Notes: generated by a model not told the origin, from the letters alone. 64,000 nt of DNA from Hyphomonadaceae bacterium ML37 (GCA_027627685.1 CP091241.1:2295191-2359190), one strand, 5' to 3'. Numbered from the stretch's first letter, positions 8,708 through 19,064 are shown. Made by a program: numbers and translations.

Positions 8708-9026
8708 GGCTCCTCCTCGTCGTCGATGGCTCGGCGGCGGCGAATGCGCCAACAATTGCGTGTCTCGGGTCGAACGCCCAGGGAGGGCGCGGTCAATCTG
8801 TATGGACCCGGCGCCGGGCCCACCCGTTGGATGAGGGCGGCCTGCGGCGGCGTGAGGCGGAAAATAGTGATTTTCGGCGCAAATGGAACCAGCCAGCCGC
8901 TATTTAGCGCTCCGCCAGTATAAATCACCTGTTTGCACAGGACGTTTACGTGGCTGAAACCGCGTTGAGGTTAAGACGGTTGTCGAGACGGCGCAAAACG
9001 CGCCCGCAAAACAGGCGGAACGCCCT
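8708..9026. other. Divergent intergenic region between the KamA-like gene and fliI
   Basis: These 319 bases separate the divergent starts. They contain the ribosome site of the KamA-like gene (8711-8718) and an AT-richer patch (about 8860-8935) that probably holds the promoters. No clear CtrA box, sigma-54 site or RNA gene could be recognised. Confidence 0.5.
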
Positions 9027-10352
9027 GTGCAAAGTCTGATCGAGAGAGTCCAGGGGCTCGAGACCCGCACGTTCAAAGGCCGCGTCACCGCGGTCAACGG
9101 ACTGCTGATCGAAGCCGAAGGTCCGGGCGCCGCGCTGCGCCTGGGCGCGCACGCCACGCTTGACGCTGCGCCCGGCGGCGAGCCGACGGCGTGCGAAGTG
9201 GTCGGCTTTCGCGGCGAAACCGCCCTCATGATGGCGTATGGTGATCTGGCTGGCGTGCGGCCCGGCGCGCGGGCGCTGATTGATCCCGACGGCGGCGCGA
9301 TTCGCCCCAGCCGCGCCTGGCTCGGCCGCGTGCTCGACAGCTTCGCCCGTCCGCGCGACGGGCTGGGTCCCCTGCCCGACGGCCCGGCCGATTACCCGTT
9401 GAAAGGCCGCCCGCCCTGCGCCCATGGCCGCGCCCGGCTGGGCGAGCGGCTGGAACTGGGCGTGCGGGCGCTGAACATCTTTACGCCCATGCGTCTGGGC
9501 CAGCGTCTGGGCGTGTTCGCCGGATCGGGCGTGGGCAAATCGGTATTGATGAGCATGCTGGCGCGCGGCTCCGGCGCCGACGTGATCGTCATCGGCCTGA
9601 TCGGCGAACGGGGCCGCGAGGCGCGCGAGTTTGTCGAGGACGTGTTGGGACCGGATGGGCGCGCGCGCGCCGTGGTGGTCACCGAAACCTCTGACGCCCC
9701 GGCCCTGGCGCGCCGCCGCGCGGCCTATGTCACGATGGCGACGGCCGAATTTTTCCGCGATCAGGGCCTGAACGTGCTGTGCCTGATGGATTCGGTGACG
9801 CGCTTTGCGCTCGCCCAGCGCGAGATCGGGCTGGCGGCGGGCGAGCCGCCCACCACGCGCGGCTATACGCCATCGGTGTTCGCTGAGCTGCCAGGCCTTC
9901 TGGAGCGCGCCGGACCGGGCGCAGAAGACTCGGGCACGATCACCGGCCTGTTCACCGTGCTGGTGGATGGCGACGACCATAACGAGCCCATCGCGGACGC
10001 CGTGCGCGGCATCCTGGACGGCCATGTGGTGATGAGCCGGGCGATCGCCGAGCGCGGCCGCTTCCCGGCTATCGACGTTCTCAAATCAATCTCGCGCACC
10101 GCGCCAGAGGTGTACGCGCCCCATGAGGCGCCCCTGGCGATCGAGGCGCGACGGCTCCTGGCGGCCTATGCCGACATGGAGGAACTGATCCGGCTGGGCG
10201 CCTATGCCCGCGGGACGAACCCGGAGGTGGACCGGGCGATTGCGGTCAACGAACCGCTTGAAGCCTTGCTGGCGCAAACAAAAGACGAGGCGGCCTCGAT
10301 CGAGGACAGCTTCGCGCAGCTGGCGGGCATTGTGGTGGAACAGGAGGGATAG
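9027..10352 (+). CDS. fliI: Flagellum-specific ATPase FliI
   Basis: The 441-residue protein starts at GTG 9027, the first usable start in the open frame, with AGGCGGA upstream. It is the hexameric F1-like ATPase that powers the flagellar type III export apparatus at the inner membrane. The Walker A motif is AGSGVGKS (165-172), Walker B lies in [11 protein letters not shown], and the T3SS/flagellar ATPase block [16 protein letters not shown] is intact. fliJ follows after three bases, so the two form an operon. In Caulobacter such export genes are under CtrA control; no convincing CtrA box was found here. Confidence 0.95.
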   Translation: MQSLIERVQGLETRTFKGRVTAVNGLLIEAEGPGAALRLGAHATLDAAPGGEPTACEVVGFRGETALMMAYGDLAGVRPGARALIDPDGGAIRPSRAWLGRVLDSFARPRDGLGPLPDGPADYPLKGRPPCAHGRARLGERLELGVRALNIFTPMRLGQRLGVFAGSGVGKSVLMSMLARGSGADVIVIGLIGERGREAREFVEDVLGPDGRARAVVVTETSDAPALARRRAAYVTMATAEFFRDQGLNVLCLMDSVTRFALAQREIGLAAGEPPTTRGYTPSVFAELPGLLERAGPGAEDSGTITGLFTVLVDGDDHNEPIADAVRGILDGHVVMSRAIAERGRFPAIDVLKSISRTAPEVYAPHEAPLAIEARRLLAAYADMEELIRLGAYARGTNPEVDRAIAVNEPLEALLAQTKDEAASIEDSFAQLAGIVVEQEG

Positions 10353-10355
10353 ACA

Positions 10356-10775
10356 ATGGCGGTGCGTTCCCATGCGCCTCTGATCCGGCTGGCCCGGTTC
10401 AAGGTGGAAGAATTACAAAAGCAGATGGCCGAGATCGAGCGCATCCGCGCCTCGATCCACGAACAGATCGACCGGCTGGAAGAAAGCGTGCCCGAGGAGC
10501 AGAGCGTGGCGGTTGAATCGCGCGAAGGCTATCTCGCCTATGGCAGCTATGCCCGCTCGGTGATCCAGCGCAAGGACAAGCTGCGCGCCTCGCTGACCAA
10601 TGTGGACATGGAGGCGGACGGGCTGCGCGACCGGCTGGAGCAAGCGTTCGGCGACCTCAAGAAGTACGAGCTGCTTGAGGAACGCCGGCTGAGCAGTCTT
10701 CAGGATGCAGTGCGCATGGCTGAACAGGCCGAGATGGACGAAATCGCCGGGCAGCGCCTGCGCCGCGCGCACTGA
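10356..10775 (+). CDS. fliJ: Flagellar export chaperone/stalk protein FliJ
   Basis: The 139-residue protein is predicted to be almost entirely alpha-helical, with heptad-like patterning over residues 15-60 and 72-130, as expected for the FliJ two-helix coiled coil. FliJ inserts into the FliI hexamer and couples it to the export gate, like the gamma subunit of F1. Sequence conservation in this family is low; the call rests on the coiled coil, the size and the position three bases after fliI. Confidence 0.85.
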   Translation: MAVRSHAPLIRLARFKVEELQKQMAEIERIRASIHEQIDRLEESVPEEQSVAVESREGYLAYGSYARSVIQRKDKLRASLTNVDMEADGLRDRLEQAFGDLKKYELLEERRLSSLQDAVRMAEQAEMDEIAGQRLRRAH

Positions 10776-10805
10776 GCGTCAGAGCCTCGAACCGGACCGT
10801 TTGAA

Positions 10806-10828
10806 CCCCGGCGCGGCGCGCCGGGGTG
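10806..10828 (+). terminator. GC hairpin after fliJ
   Basis: A perfect 10-bp stem (ACCCCGGCGC at 10806-10815 with 10819-10828) and 3-base loop lie 30 bases after the fliJ stop. There is no T-tract, so termination efficiency is uncertain. Confidence 0.5.
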
Positions 10829-10962
10829 CCGCGCGTTGAACCCGCCACAAACCCGCCCCGATGGCGCCACGCGAAGGCACAAGACTGGCTGCGTTCAATT
10901 CCGGCCTAGGCTCGGGGCGCGCCTTCATGTTATGTATTAATCAATACCGGGAGGGGAAATTC

Positions 10963-11781
10963 GTGGCGCTGCCGAGTAATAACCGGACACGTAAGGGGTT
11001 AGGTGCCTTAGGCGCAGCGCTTCTGGCGTGCATGATCCTCACTCCGTCCGTCACCGCCCAGCAGCAGCCGGTGCGTGACGAGCCGACCTCGCCGTCGGCC
11101 GAGCGCGACTTCCAAAGACAATTACAGGAGCGCTTCGACATTGAACGCTTCCGCCAGCTTGAGGTGATCCGGCGCGGGCAGGACGGTCAGGTCAGCCAAG
11201 ACGATCCGCCGCCGCGCGAACGTGATCCGCGGCTGGCCGAGATCGACTGGAATGCCGCCCGGGCCGACCATGAGCGCCAGCTGTCGGATTTCCGCCAGCG
11301 CACCCAGTCCACACCCACACGGGTGGTGACCACGGAAAGCTACACGCCCTATATCGCTCCGCACCTGATCGACCGGCTGGAGCCGGTGCATATGCCGGTG
11401 CTGCTGCCGCAGGTGAACGGCCCGATCGCGACGCGGGCGGGCGGCGATGGCGGGCTGATGCTGCGCACCCGGGCGAATTTCTACGACGCCTCCTACGATC
11501 AGAACGGCATGAGCGTGGCCATCTCCGGCACGCGCATCATCCATCACCGCTTGAACGCGCCGGCCATGCGCCGCAGCATGAATGTTGGCCGCGGCCCGGA
11601 CGGCGTGCAGGTGCAGGCGGATGAAAGCGGAGGCTATACCGCCAATTTCTCGCGCTATGGCGCGGCCTACACCGTGACCATCGAATGTGCGACCGCGCGC
11701 GATCCGCGCTGCCAGTCTGAAGACGCCATTCGCGACATCGTCAGACGCCTCGTGATCGCCGGCGGCAATCCGGAGGAATGA
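10963..11781 (+). CDS. Exported protein of unknown function
   Basis: The start is taken at GTG 10963 because GGGAGGGG lies six bases upstream and the N-terminus then reads as a Sec signal: a basic NNRTRK stretch, a hydrophobic core (GALGAALLACMIL), then a cleavage region near VTAQQ. The frame is open from 10861, but that extension has no signal character. The mature protein (272 residues in total) has a charged, glutamine/arginine-rich helical N-terminal half and a C-terminal domain (about 150-265) containing two Cys near the end (ECATARDPRC). I do not recognise the family. It precedes the M23 peptidase by 38 bases in the same direction, so the two may act together in the periplasm. Confidence 0.7.
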   Translation: MALPSNNRTRKGLGALGAALLACMILTPSVTAQQQPVRDEPTSPSAERDFQRQLQERFDIERFRQLEVIRRGQDGQVSQDDPPPRERDPRLAEIDWNAARADHERQLSDFRQRTQSTPTRVVTTESYTPYIAPHLIDRLEPVHMPVLLPQVNGPIATRAGGDGGLMLRTRANFYDASYDQNGMSVAISGTRIIHHRLNAPAMRRSMNVGRGPDGVQVQADESGGYTANFSRYGAAYTVTIECATARDPRCQSEDAIRDIVRRLVIAGGNPEE

Positions 11782-11819
11782 GCGTTCCGGATCTGACTTG
11801 ACTGGGGAGGGGTAAGACC

Positions 11820-12899
11820 ATGCGTGACTATGTGCTGGCGGCGATTGCAGCCGTGGCCGGAGGCGCGGCGCTAGTCTTCTATCCGCTGGACACGCTCCCG
11901 CCCGCGCCGCCTCCGCCCCCGGGACCTGAAGAACCGGCGCCGGAAGAACCCGCTACGGAAGAGCCTGCGCCTGAAGAACCAGCGCCCGAAGAGCCAGCGC
12001 CCGAGAAGCCCGGCCCCGGACCAATCGACCCGGACGGGACGCTGTTCGTATGGAACCCGCCGGGCGACCTGCCGACCTTCGACTATCGCAATAATGTGGA
12101 CGTGGCCGGCCGCTCCGGCGCCGGCTGGGCGGGCTCCGGCGATCTGTCGCGCAATTTCGTGTTCGCGCCAAACCTGACCTGGCCGCTGGACGGGATCGGC
12201 TATGCCAACACTCAGGTTTACCGTCCCGGCGGAACAGGGTCCGGGGTCGGCGGCGCTGGCGGATCAGGCGAGTGCGACGCGCGCAATTTCGACTATCCAT
12301 TCGAAGACAATTTTTGCGAAATCCGCAGCTCCTCGACGCGCAGCCTGTTCTGCCCGAACAACAGCACCGGCCACCATGTCGGCCAGGACATCCGGCCAGA
12401 GGTCTGCACCCGCAATTTCGATCTGGAGGACCGCCAGATGGCGGTGGCGGTGGCCGACGGCTACATCTCGTCCATCGCGTCCATGACCGTGCGCCTGCGC
12501 GGCGATGACGGCCGGAATTACTGGTACCTGCATCTGGAGCATTGGGAGGATTGCGACCTCTCCCAGCTGACCACGCCGGCCCAATGCACTGCCTCCAACC
12601 TGCCCAGCGTGTGCACCCGCTCGGCACTGCAGGTGGAGCCCGGCCAGGACGTCAGCGCCGGTGATCCCATCGGCCTGGTGTCAAACTGGTTCGGCATTGG
12701 TTGGCGCGGCGGGTCGTGCCAGCGCTCCATGACCACCGACCATCTCCATTTCGAGATCCGCGACACCATCGATCCCGACGGCAGCTTCACCGCCAGCTCG
12801 ATCCCCGTGCCGCCCTATTCCTCGCTGGTGATGTCCTATCTGCGCTATATTGGCGCCGCCGAAGATGACATTCCCGACTGGGAGGAAGCGGAGTTCTGA
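11820..12899 (+). CDS. M23 (LytM-type) metallopeptidase with Pro/Glu-rich linker
   Basis: The 359-residue protein has a membrane signal or anchor at residues 5-21. A Pro/Glu linker follows, built on tandem EEPAP units (about 37-66). The C-terminal half has the LytM zinc-site layout: HVGQD (186-190, HxxxD), a YLHLEH strand with His238, and HLH (308-310). Several Cys (152, 166, 178, 196, 245, 256, 265, 300) suggest disulphides, which fits an exported protein. M23 enzymes cut peptidoglycan cross-links or act as catalytically dead activators; here both key motifs are intact, so endopeptidase activity is expected. GGGGAGGGG precedes the start. Confidence 0.8.
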   Translation: MRDYVLAAIAAVAGGAALVFYPLDTLPPAPPPPPGPEEPAPEEPATEEPAPEEPAPEEPAPEKPGPGPIDPDGTLFVWNPPGDLPTFDYRNNVDVAGRSGAGWAGSGDLSRNFVFAPNLTWPLDGIGYANTQVYRPGGTGSGVGGAGGSGECDARNFDYPFEDNFCEIRSSSTRSLFCPNNSTGHHVGQDIRPEVCTRNFDLEDRQMAVAVADGYISSIASMTVRLRGDDGRNYWYLHLEHWEDCDLSQLTTPAQCTASNLPSVCTRSALQVEPGQDVSAGDPIGLVSNWFGIGWRGGSCQRSMTTDHLHFEIRDTIDPDGSFTASSIPVPPYSSLVMSYLRYIGAAEDDIPDWEEAEF

Positions 12900-12941
12900 G
12901 GGCTCGTTTGGATTGCTCTCAACGGGCGTCTGAGCTGTCCG

Positions 12942-13235
12942 TCAGCGGACCGTTTCGGGCCGGGCGCCAAGCTCCAGTCCCAGCGCCTGCATCACTGCAA
13001 GCGTGGTTTTGAGCGTCGGATTGCCCTTCTCGCTGAGCGACCGGTAAAGGTGCTCGCGCGACAGGCCGGTCTTCTGGGCGACATCCGTCATGCCTTGAGA
13101 GCGGGCCGCCACGCCCAGCGCGTGCGCGATGTATCGCGCGTCCCCGCTCTCGAACGCTTCGGCGACAAAGACCGCGACAGCCTCCGCGTCGGCCAGATCG
13201 TCCGCCGGATCATACGGGGTAAGCGTTTCGGCCAT
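12942..13235 (-). CDS. higA: HigA-type antitoxin (addiction module antidote)
   Basis: The 97-residue protein starts at ATG 13235, one base after the toxin stop (TGA-C-ATG). The C-terminal two thirds form a helix-turn-helix domain with the block TDVAQKTGLSREHLYRSLSEKGNPTL, characteristic of the HTH antidote family paired with RelE/HigB-like toxins. It should bind the toxin and repress its own operon. The order is toxin first, as in higBA. The symbol is assigned by family resemblance only. Confidence 0.85.
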   Translation of the reverse strand: MAETLTPYDPADDLADAEAVAVFVAEAFESGDARYIAHALGVAARSQGMTDVAQKTGLSREHLYRSLSEKGNPTLKTTLAVMQALGLELGARPETVR

Positions 13236-13236
13236 G

Positions 13237-13536
13237 TCACTCCCTCCATTGCCCGGCAAGCTGCCGGGCTGTTTCGATATCGCGCGACTGCGAATCCTTA
13301 TCCCCGCCACAGAGTAGGATGATGATCGCGTCGCCCCGCCGCTGGAAGTAGACGCGGTATCCCGGACCATAGTGGATCCGCAATTCGCTGATGCCCTGCC
13401 CGACAGGGCGCACATCCCCGGCATGGCCGAAAGCCAGCCGGTCGAGGCGCGATGCGATCAGCGCCCTTGCCCGATTGTCCTTCAAGCCTTCACGCCATTT
13501 TTGAAACTGCGGCGTCTGCCGAAGCGTTAGCATCAA
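13237..13536 (-). CDS. higB: RelE/HigB-family toxin
   Basis: The protein has 99 residues (ATG 13536, with a second ATG at 13533). It begins with the typical TPQFQKWREGLKDNRAR helix and has the RIHYGPGYRVYFQRRG core and a LLCGGDKDSQSRDIETA C-terminus, the phage-derived Gp49-like/HigB pattern. Members cleave mRNA on the ribosome. The module is 59 bases from the 3' end of ftsA, in the place where ftsZ would be expected in many alphaproteobacteria. Confidence 0.87.
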   Translation of the reverse strand: MMLTLRQTPQFQKWREGLKDNRARALIASRLDRLAFGHAGDVRPVGQGISELRIHYGPGYRVYFQRRGDAIIILLCGGDKDSQSRDIETARQLAGQWRE

Positions 13537-13595
13537 CGCGAGTGTAGCTTAAACCCGACAGTCAGACAATCGAGATCAGCCAGCCTGACCCCGCC

Positions 13596-14921
13596 TCAAA
13601 AACTCTCCGCGAACCAGCGCCAGACCGCCGCGGGACCACGTTCGCCGGGCGTGTGGGCGCGGCGCTGGCGGTCGGCGGGGGTGAGCATGCGCGGCAGGCC
13701 GGCCAGCGCCTCGCCCGGGCCATGGACCGCGCGCTGGATCAGGCCGGCGCAGGCGCTGAAGGCCGGGCCGCTGACGGCGTCGCCCAGGCCGTTCAGGGTT
13801 TCGGGGCGCCCCAGGCGCACCTGCTTGCTCATCACCCGGCCGGCCAGCTGGGCGATGCCGGGCATCTGCGCCGCGCCCCCCGTCAGCACCAGGCCGCGCC
13901 CGGCGGCGCTGGCGGCGTCGGCCAATTTGACCCGGTCGCGGGCCATTTCGAAAATCTCTTCCAGGCGCGGGCGCACGATCGCGTTCAGGAGCGCACGCGG
14001 ATGCTGGGTCATGGTCGAGGACGGCCCGCCGGACAAAGGCGGCGCTTCAATCATCACCTGATCGTCTTCGGGACTGTCCAGCGCGCTGCCATTGAGCGCC
14101 TTGATGCGCTCGGCCGCGGACATGGGCGTGGATAGGCCGCGCGCGATATCGCTGGTGACATGGGCGCCGCCCACGGGCATGGCGTCCACATGCTGCAGCA
14201 CGCCCTCGGCGAACACCGCCAGCGAGGTCATCTGGGCGCCCAGATCGAGCACCATGACGCCCAGCTCCAGCTCATCGCGCGTCAGCGCCGCCAGACCCGA
14301 TACATACGGCGTCGCCGCCACGCCGGCCACAGAATAGCCCGCCTTCTCCACGCACGCCGCCAGGTTATGAAGCGGGTCGGCCGCGCAGCTGACCAGATGC
14401 AGATCCACGCCCAGCACCTCGCCCACCATGGCGCGTGGGTCGCGCACGCCGCGATGGCCGTCCACGCGCCACGACAGGGCCAGCGCGTGCAGGATGGTGC
14501 GGCCCGGCTCGTCAAACACGCCGGCAGCCTCGTGAATGATGCGGCGCAAATCGCGGTCGCGCACCTCGCGCTGATCGAGATCCATGTCCACCGCGATGCG
14601 CGTGCTCGAGAGCCCGCCGCAAGCAGACGAGATATGCAGCTCGCTCACCGTCTGGCCGGCCATCCGTTCCGCATTGTCAACCGCAGCGCGGATCGAGGCG
14701 GCGGCCGCCTCCATATCCACCACAGCGCCCGCGCGCACGCCCTTGGTCGACACATGCCCCACCCCGATGACCCGCGGGCGCAGGCCCGCCAGGGTCGGCT
14801 CGGTGCGCGCGATGAAGCAAACAGTCTTGGCCGCGCCGAGATCCAGGGCGGCATAGATCGCCGGTTTGCGCGCGGCGGCGGCCTCTCCCGGCTGCGTGCG
14901 AAACAGATCAATCACGCTCAT
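13596..14921 (-). CDS. ftsA: Cell division protein FtsA
   Basis: The 441-residue actin-fold ATPase tethers FtsZ to the membrane and recruits later divisome proteins. The start is ATG 14921, overlapping the ftsQ stop by one base. Actin-family motifs include phosphate 1 (AALDLGAAKTVCFIA, about 24-38), phosphate 2 (MVLDLGAQMTSLAVF) and the adenosine loop (GLVLTGGAAQMPGI). The 1C subdomain lies after the first phosphate loop. The C-terminal AAVWRWFAESF is an amphipathic helix expected to bind the membrane. It is the last gene of the dcw operon here; ftsZ does not follow. Confidence 0.96.
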   Translation of the reverse strand: MSVIDLFRTQPGEAAAARKPAIYAALDLGAAKTVCFIARTEPTLAGLRPRVIGVGHVSTKGVRAGAVVDMEAAAASIRAAVDNAERMAGQTVSELHISSACGGLSSTRIAVDMDLDQREVRDRDLRRIIHEAAGVFDEPGRTILHALALSWRVDGHRGVRDPRAMVGEVLGVDLHLVSCAADPLHNLAACVEKAGYSVAGVAATPYVSGLAALTRDELELGVMVLDLGAQMTSLAVFAEGVLQHVDAMPVGGAHVTSDIARGLSTPMSAAERIKALNGSALDSPEDDQVMIEAPPLSGGPSSTMTQHPRALLNAIVRPRLEEIFEMARDRVKLADAASAAGRGLVLTGGAAQMPGIAQLAGRVMSKQVRLGRPETLNGLGDAVSGPAFSACAGLIQRAVHGPGEALAGLPRMLTPADRQRRAHTPGERGPAAVWRWFAESF

Positions 14922-15835
14922 CACGCTCCCCGGCCCGGCTCTGCAGTGCGGTCCGGCCAGGGCCGCAGCACCATCTCGCCATCCACGCGCAGATCGATGA
15001 TCTGGGCTTCGTAATCGAGTACGCCACGTTCGGCATGCATGGCGGACAATTGCGCCAGCGCCCCGCCCGGATCGCCTTCGGGCAGCAGCACCTCGCCACC
15101 GCTGGCGAGGCGCAGCGACCAGCGGCGGTCGCCCACCCGCACCCGGTGCGTGGTGCGCGAGGCGATCTCGGGATGAAGGTCCAGGATCGCCATCAGGGAC
15201 GCCGTCTCTTGCGGGGCGCCCTCTCCGATCACGATGGGCAGCTCGGCAAATTCGGCCGGGTCGGCGGCTTCGATGACGACGCCGGACCGGTCGATGACGT
15301 GATGAATCTGATTGCTCTGCCACAGGGCGAAAGGTTCGCGCTCGGTGAGGATCACCCCCACCCTGTCCGGCCACAGGCGCAGCACCTGGGCGTGCTCCAC
15401 CCAGCTCAGCGCTTCCAGACGCGCGCGCGCCTCCTGTGGATCAATCCCGGCCAGACCCGCCCCCGGCGCAGCGCCAATCAGGTCGGCCACCTCGCTGGCG
15501 TCGACGCGGCGGGCGCCGGCCACATCCACCCAGGCGACCACATAGCCGGCGTCGTTCAAACGCGCTTCAATCCAGCCATCAAGCGCCTCCCCGGCGGCGC
15601 CGAGGCGTCCGGTGGCGGCCATCAGGGAGAGTGCGCCGCAGGCGATGATGGCGGCGGTCATGACAGCGAGGCGCAACGCATAGCTCGCCCGGCGCCGCGC
15701 CGCGCGTGCGCGCGCAGCCAGCCAGTGCGACAGCTTCATACGCCCGGCTGGCGACGTCCGGACCGGTGCGCGCTTGGGAGCCCGGCGCCGGCCTTGAGCG
15801 GAGTCGCTGGCCCTGACGCGCGTTACCTTGGGCAC
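14921..15835 (-). CDS. ftsQ: Cell division protein FtsQ
   Basis: The 304-residue bitopic divisome protein links FtsL/FtsB to the cytoplasmic ring. The start is taken at GTG 15835 because GGAGGA lies six bases upstream; the frame is open from GTG 15856. A long basic cytoplasmic tail (about 1-50) precedes one membrane segment (about 53-75), then a POTRA domain (about 95-165, with [22 protein letters not shown]-type residues) and the beta domain. It overlaps the ddl 3' end by 13 bases. Confidence 0.93.
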   Translation of the reverse strand: MPKVTRVRASDSAQGRRRAPKRAPVRTSPAGRMKLSHWLAARARAARRRASYALRLAVMTAAIIACGALSLMAATGRLGAAGEALDGWIEARLNDAGYVVAWVDVAGARRVDASEVADLIGAAPGAGLAGIDPQEARARLEALSWVEHAQVLRLWPDRVGVILTEREPFALWQSNQIHHVIDRSGVVIEAADPAEFAELPIVIGEGAPQETASLMAILDLHPEIASRTTHRVRVGDRRWSLRLASGGEVLLPEGDPGGALAQLSAMHAERGVLDYEAQIIDLRVDGEMVLRPWPDRTAEPGRGA

Positions 15836-16737
15836 GACGCATCCTCCGCCATCCACTCCACGAGATCAGCAAATTCGATCCCGCAATACGCCGCTTGTTC
15901 CGGCGCGAGTGATGTCGGAGTCATGCCCGGTTGGGTGTTAATTTCCAGTAACCACAGCCCGTTTACAGCCGGATCATACCGGAAGTCAGAGCGCGTCAGC
16001 CCCCGGCATCCCAGCGTCTTGTGCGCCATCAGCGCCGCCGCCATCGCCTCCTCGGCCACGGCCTGCGGGATGTCGGCGGGCAGCTGGTGCACCGACCCGC
16101 CATCGGCGTATTTGGCCTCGTAATCGTAAAATGCGGTCTTCGGCACGATCTCGGTGACGGTCAGCGCCCGGTCGCCCAGCACCGCCACGGTCAGCTCGCG
16201 GCCCGGAATGAAGCGCTCGATCAGCACCTCGTCGCCATAGGGCCAGTCAGCCGACGCCAGCACCGCCGGCGGCCGGTTGGCGCCTTCCGGCACGATCACC
16301 ACACCCACGGACGAGCCTTGCGCATTGGGCTTGGCCACATAAGGCGGCTTCATCACATGATCGCGCGCAGCCTCGAACCGGTTGGCGATCAGGCCGGCCG
16401 GGCAGTTCAGCCCCGCCGTGCGCAGCACCGCCTTGGCGCGCTGCTTGTCCATGGCCAGCGCCGAAGCGAGCACGCCGGAATGGGTATAGGGCAGGCGCAT
16501 ATATTCCAGCACGCCCTGAATGCGCCCGTCCTCGCCCCACTCGCCATGGAGCGCGTTGAACGCGAGATCCGGTGCGAATTCTTTCAGCTTTTCCGGCCAG
16601 AAGGGTTCAGCCGGGTCGATCTCCATCACCTCATGACCGCGCGCGCGCAGCGCTTTGGCCACCTGGGCGCCGGACACTTTCGACACATCGCGTTCCGGGC
16701 TCAGCCCGCCGGACAGGACGGCGATGCGCTTGCTCAT
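15823..16737 (-). CDS. ddl: D-alanine-D-alanine ligase
   Basis: The 304-residue ATP-grasp ligase makes the D-Ala-D-Ala dipeptide for MurF. The start is ATG 16737, sharing ATGA with the murB stop. Motifs include [14 protein letters not shown] at the N-terminal ligand site, [14 protein letters not shown] (Ddl signature 1), [11 protein letters not shown] in the central domain, and the metal-binding ...[15 protein letters not shown] signature near the C-terminus. All key segments are intact. Confidence 0.97.
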   Translation of the reverse strand: MSKRIAVLSGGLSPERDVSKVSGAQVAKALRARGHEVMEIDPAEPFWPEKLKEFAPDLAFNALHGEWGEDGRIQGVLEYMRLPYTHSGVLASALAMDKQRAKAVLRTAGLNCPAGLIANRFEAARDHVMKPPYVAKPNAQGSSVGVVIVPEGANRPPAVLASADWPYGDEVLIERFIPGRELTVAVLGDRALTVTEIVPKTAFYDYEAKYADGGSVHQLPADIPQAVAEEAMAAALMAHKTLGCRGLTRSDFRYDPAVNGLWLLEINTQPGMTPTSLAPEQAAYCGIEFADLVEWMAEDASCPR

Positions 16738-17651
16738 GATGTCTCCCCCACGCGCCGGACCTCCCATTCGAGCTCCACGCCGAACTGCGCCTTCACCTCG
16801 GCCCGCACGGTCTCGCCCAGCGTTTCGAGATCGCCAGCCGTGGCCGCGTCCTCATTGATCAGGAAATTGCAGTGCTGCGGCGAAAACATCGCTCCGCCAA
16901 GACGCCGCCCGCGCCAGCCCGCTGCATCGATGAGTTGCCAGGCCGAGCGTCCGCCCGACTGGGCCGGGTCGGGATTCTTGAACGTGGAGCCGGAGGTTTT
17001 TTCCCGGATCGGCTGCGTGCTCTCGCGCCGGGCCGTGATGGCGTCCATGCGCTGCGTAATCGCGGCGGGATCATCGGCGCGGCCTTCAAACACGGCTTCG
17101 ACGAATATCCACTCATCCGGCGCGTCGCTGTGGCGATAGGCGTAGCCCAGCTCGTCATGCGGCGCGATCAGGCGGCGTCCGCGCCGGTCCAGCGCCACCG
17201 CCTCCACCAGCACATCGCGGGTCTCGCGCTCATAGCATCCGGCATTCATGCGCAGCGCGCCGCCAATCGTGCCGGGCACGCCGACGAAAAATTCCAGCCC
17301 CGCAATGCCCGCCTTGGCCGCCGCTTTCGCCACCGACTTGTCCAGCGCCGCCGCCCCGGCGCGCAGGCGCAGCCCGTCGGCTGTGATCTGCCCGAAGGCC
17401 GGAGTCAGGCGCACCGTGACGCCCGGCAAGCCGCCATCACGCACCAGCGTGTTGGACCCGGCGCCCAGCACCTGGACGGGAATGTCGCGCGGCGTCTCGG
17501 CCAGGAAGCGGGCGAGATCCGCCTCGTCAGCAGGCAGGAACAATACCTCCGCCGGTCCGCCCACGCGCAGCCAGGTGATATCGGCCAGCGGCGCGCCTTC
17601 GATCAGCTTGCCGCGCACGGGCGGGAGGCGGGAGAGGAGCTGCGCCATCAC
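16734..17651 (-). CDS. murB: UDP-N-acetylenolpyruvoylglucosamine reductase
   Basis: The 305-residue FAD enzyme reduces the enolpyruvyl group to give UDP-MurNAc. Its FAD-binding segments are [15 protein letters not shown] and [14 protein letters not shown]. The substrate-site region is [29 protein letters not shown] carries the proton-donor Ser of the type I enzyme. The start overlaps the murC stop as ATGA and the stop overlaps the ddl start the same way. Confidence 0.97.
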   Translation of the reverse strand: MMAQLLSRLPPVRGKLIEGAPLADITWLRVGGPAEVLFLPADEADLARFLAETPRDIPVQVLGAGSNTLVRDGGLPGVTVRLTPAFGQITADGLRLRAGAAALDKSVAKAAAKAGIAGLEFFVGVPGTIGGALRMNAGCYERETRDVLVEAVALDRRGRRLIAPHDELGYAYRHSDAPDEWIFVEAVFEGRADDPAAITQRMDAITARRESTQPIREKTSGSTFKNPDPAQSGGRSAWQLIDAAGWRGRRLGGAMFSPQHCNFLINEDAATAGDLETLGETVRAEVKAQFGVELEWEVRRVGETS

Positions 17652-19057
17652 CCCTCCGCCCCCAACCGTTCAGGCAGCTCCGCCGCCCAGGCGGTGATAT
17701 CGCCGGCGCCCAGGCACACCACCACATCGCCCGGCGCGATACGGGGTTTGAGATCGGCGGCCAGCGTCTCGCGGGTCGTGGCCGACGCGTCGCGGTGGGA
17801 GTGGCGTTGCAGGCCGGCCACCAGGCTGTCCTGATCGGCGCCCTCGATGGGGGTTTCACCGGCGGTGTAGACCGGCGTCACCAGCACGGCGTCGGCGTCG
17901 TTGAAGCAGGTGCAGAAGTCCTCAAACAGATCATTGAGGCGGGTATAGCGGTGGGGCTGGACCACGGCGATCACGCGGCCCTCCCCGGCGCGCTGGCGCG
18001 CGGCTTTGAGGACGGCGGCGATCTCCACCGGGTGGTGGCCGTAATCATCGATCACCGCCACGCCGCCGGCCTCGCCCACCAGGGTGAAGCGCCGCTTCAC
18101 GCCGGCAAACCCGGCCAGACCCTGACGCGCCTCGTCCTCCTGCCCGCCCAGCGCCTGCACCACGGCGAGAGCGGCGGCGGCGTTGAGCACATTGTGTTCG
18201 CCCATCATGGGCAGGCTGAGGCCCGCCCAGACCGACGGCTCGGCGCCGCGCGCCTGGAAGCGCAGATCAAAGCGGGCGCCGGCGGCGTCGCCTGAATGAT
18301 TGACAATGCGCACATCGGCCTGGGGCGAAAATCCATAGGTGATGACGCGCCGGTCCTCGATACGCGCGGCCAGGGCCTGCACCTCGGGATGATCCACGCA
18401 CAGCACCGCGAAACCGTAGAAGGGCAGGTTCTCGACGAATTGATGGAAGGCTTCGCGCAGGGCGTCGAAATCGCCGTAATGCTCCATGTGTTCGGGATCG
18501 ATATTGGTGATGATCCCCACCGTGCCGCGCAGTTTCAGGAAGGAGCCGTCGCTCTCGTCAGCCTCCACCACCATCCACTCGCCTTCGCCCATCTTGGCGT
18601 TGGAGCCATAGGCCGAGATTATGCCGCCATTGATCACGGTGGGATCAAACCCGGCCGCATCCATCAGCGCCGCCACCAGCGAGGTGGTGGTGGTCTTGCC
18701 ATGGGTGCCGGCCACGGCGACGCATTGTTTGAGGCGCATCAGCTCGGCGAGCATTTCGGCGCGGCGCACCACCGGGATGCGCCCGGCGCGGGCCGCGACC
18801 AACTCGGGATTGTCCCGGCGCACGGCGCTGGACACCACCAGCGCCCCGGCGCCGGCGACGTTCTCGCCATCGTGGCCGATATGAATGACCGCGCCCTTCT
18901 TGCGCAGGCGCTGCACATTGGCGCTGTCTGAAATGTCCGACCCGGTGACCTGATAGCCCAGATTGAGCATCACCTCGGCGATGCCGCTCATCCCGATCCC
19001 GCCAATCCCGACAAAATGGACAGGCGACGCGGCGGCGGCGAGGTCTCTGGGGGGCAT
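17648..19057 (-). CDS. murC: UDP-N-acetylmuramate-L-alanine ligase
   Basis: The 469-residue enzyme adds the first amino acid of the stem peptide. The start is ATG 19057 (MPPRDL), seven bases after the murG stop. A Rossmann-like N-terminal domain has [15 protein letters not shown] (14-28). The P-loop is GTHGKTTTT (117-125). [10 protein letters not shown] and the MEHYGD segment provide Mg and substrate contacts, and the C-terminal [10 protein letters not shown] motif is intact. It serves as an internal comparison for the P-loop-less murD-position gene. Confidence 0.97.
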   Translation of the reverse strand: MPPRDLAAAASPVHFVGIGGIGMSGIAEVMLNLGYQVTGSDISDSANVQRLRKKGAVIHIGHDGENVAGAGALVVSSAVRRDNPELVAARAGRIPVVRRAEMLAELMRLKQCVAVAGTHGKTTTTSLVAALMDAAGFDPTVINGGIISAYGSNAKMGEGEWMVVEADESDGSFLKLRGTVGIITNIDPEHMEHYGDFDALREAFHQFVENLPFYGFAVLCVDHPEVQALAARIEDRRVITYGFSPQADVRIVNHSGDAAGARFDLRFQARGAEPSVWAGLSLPMMGEHNVLNAAAALAVVQALGGQEDEARQGLAGFAGVKRRFTLVGEAGGVAVIDDYGHHPVEIAAVLKAARQRAGEGRVIAVVQPHRYTRLNDLFEDFCTCFNDADAVLVTPVYTAGETPIEGADQDSLVAGLQRHSHRDASATTRETLAADLKPRIAPGDVVVCLGAGDITAWAAELPERLGAEG

Positions 19058-19064
19058 GCTGGGC

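Noticed and set aside
8708-9026. A possible CtrA box or small RNA in the divergent region
   Set aside because: No TTAA-N7-TTAA match and no convincing stem-loop with a T-tract was found.
11893-12016. Repeated GAAGAACC-type units as a possible CRISPR or DNA repeat
   Set aside because: They are short in-frame repeats encoding the EEPAP linker of the M23 peptidase; there are no spacers.
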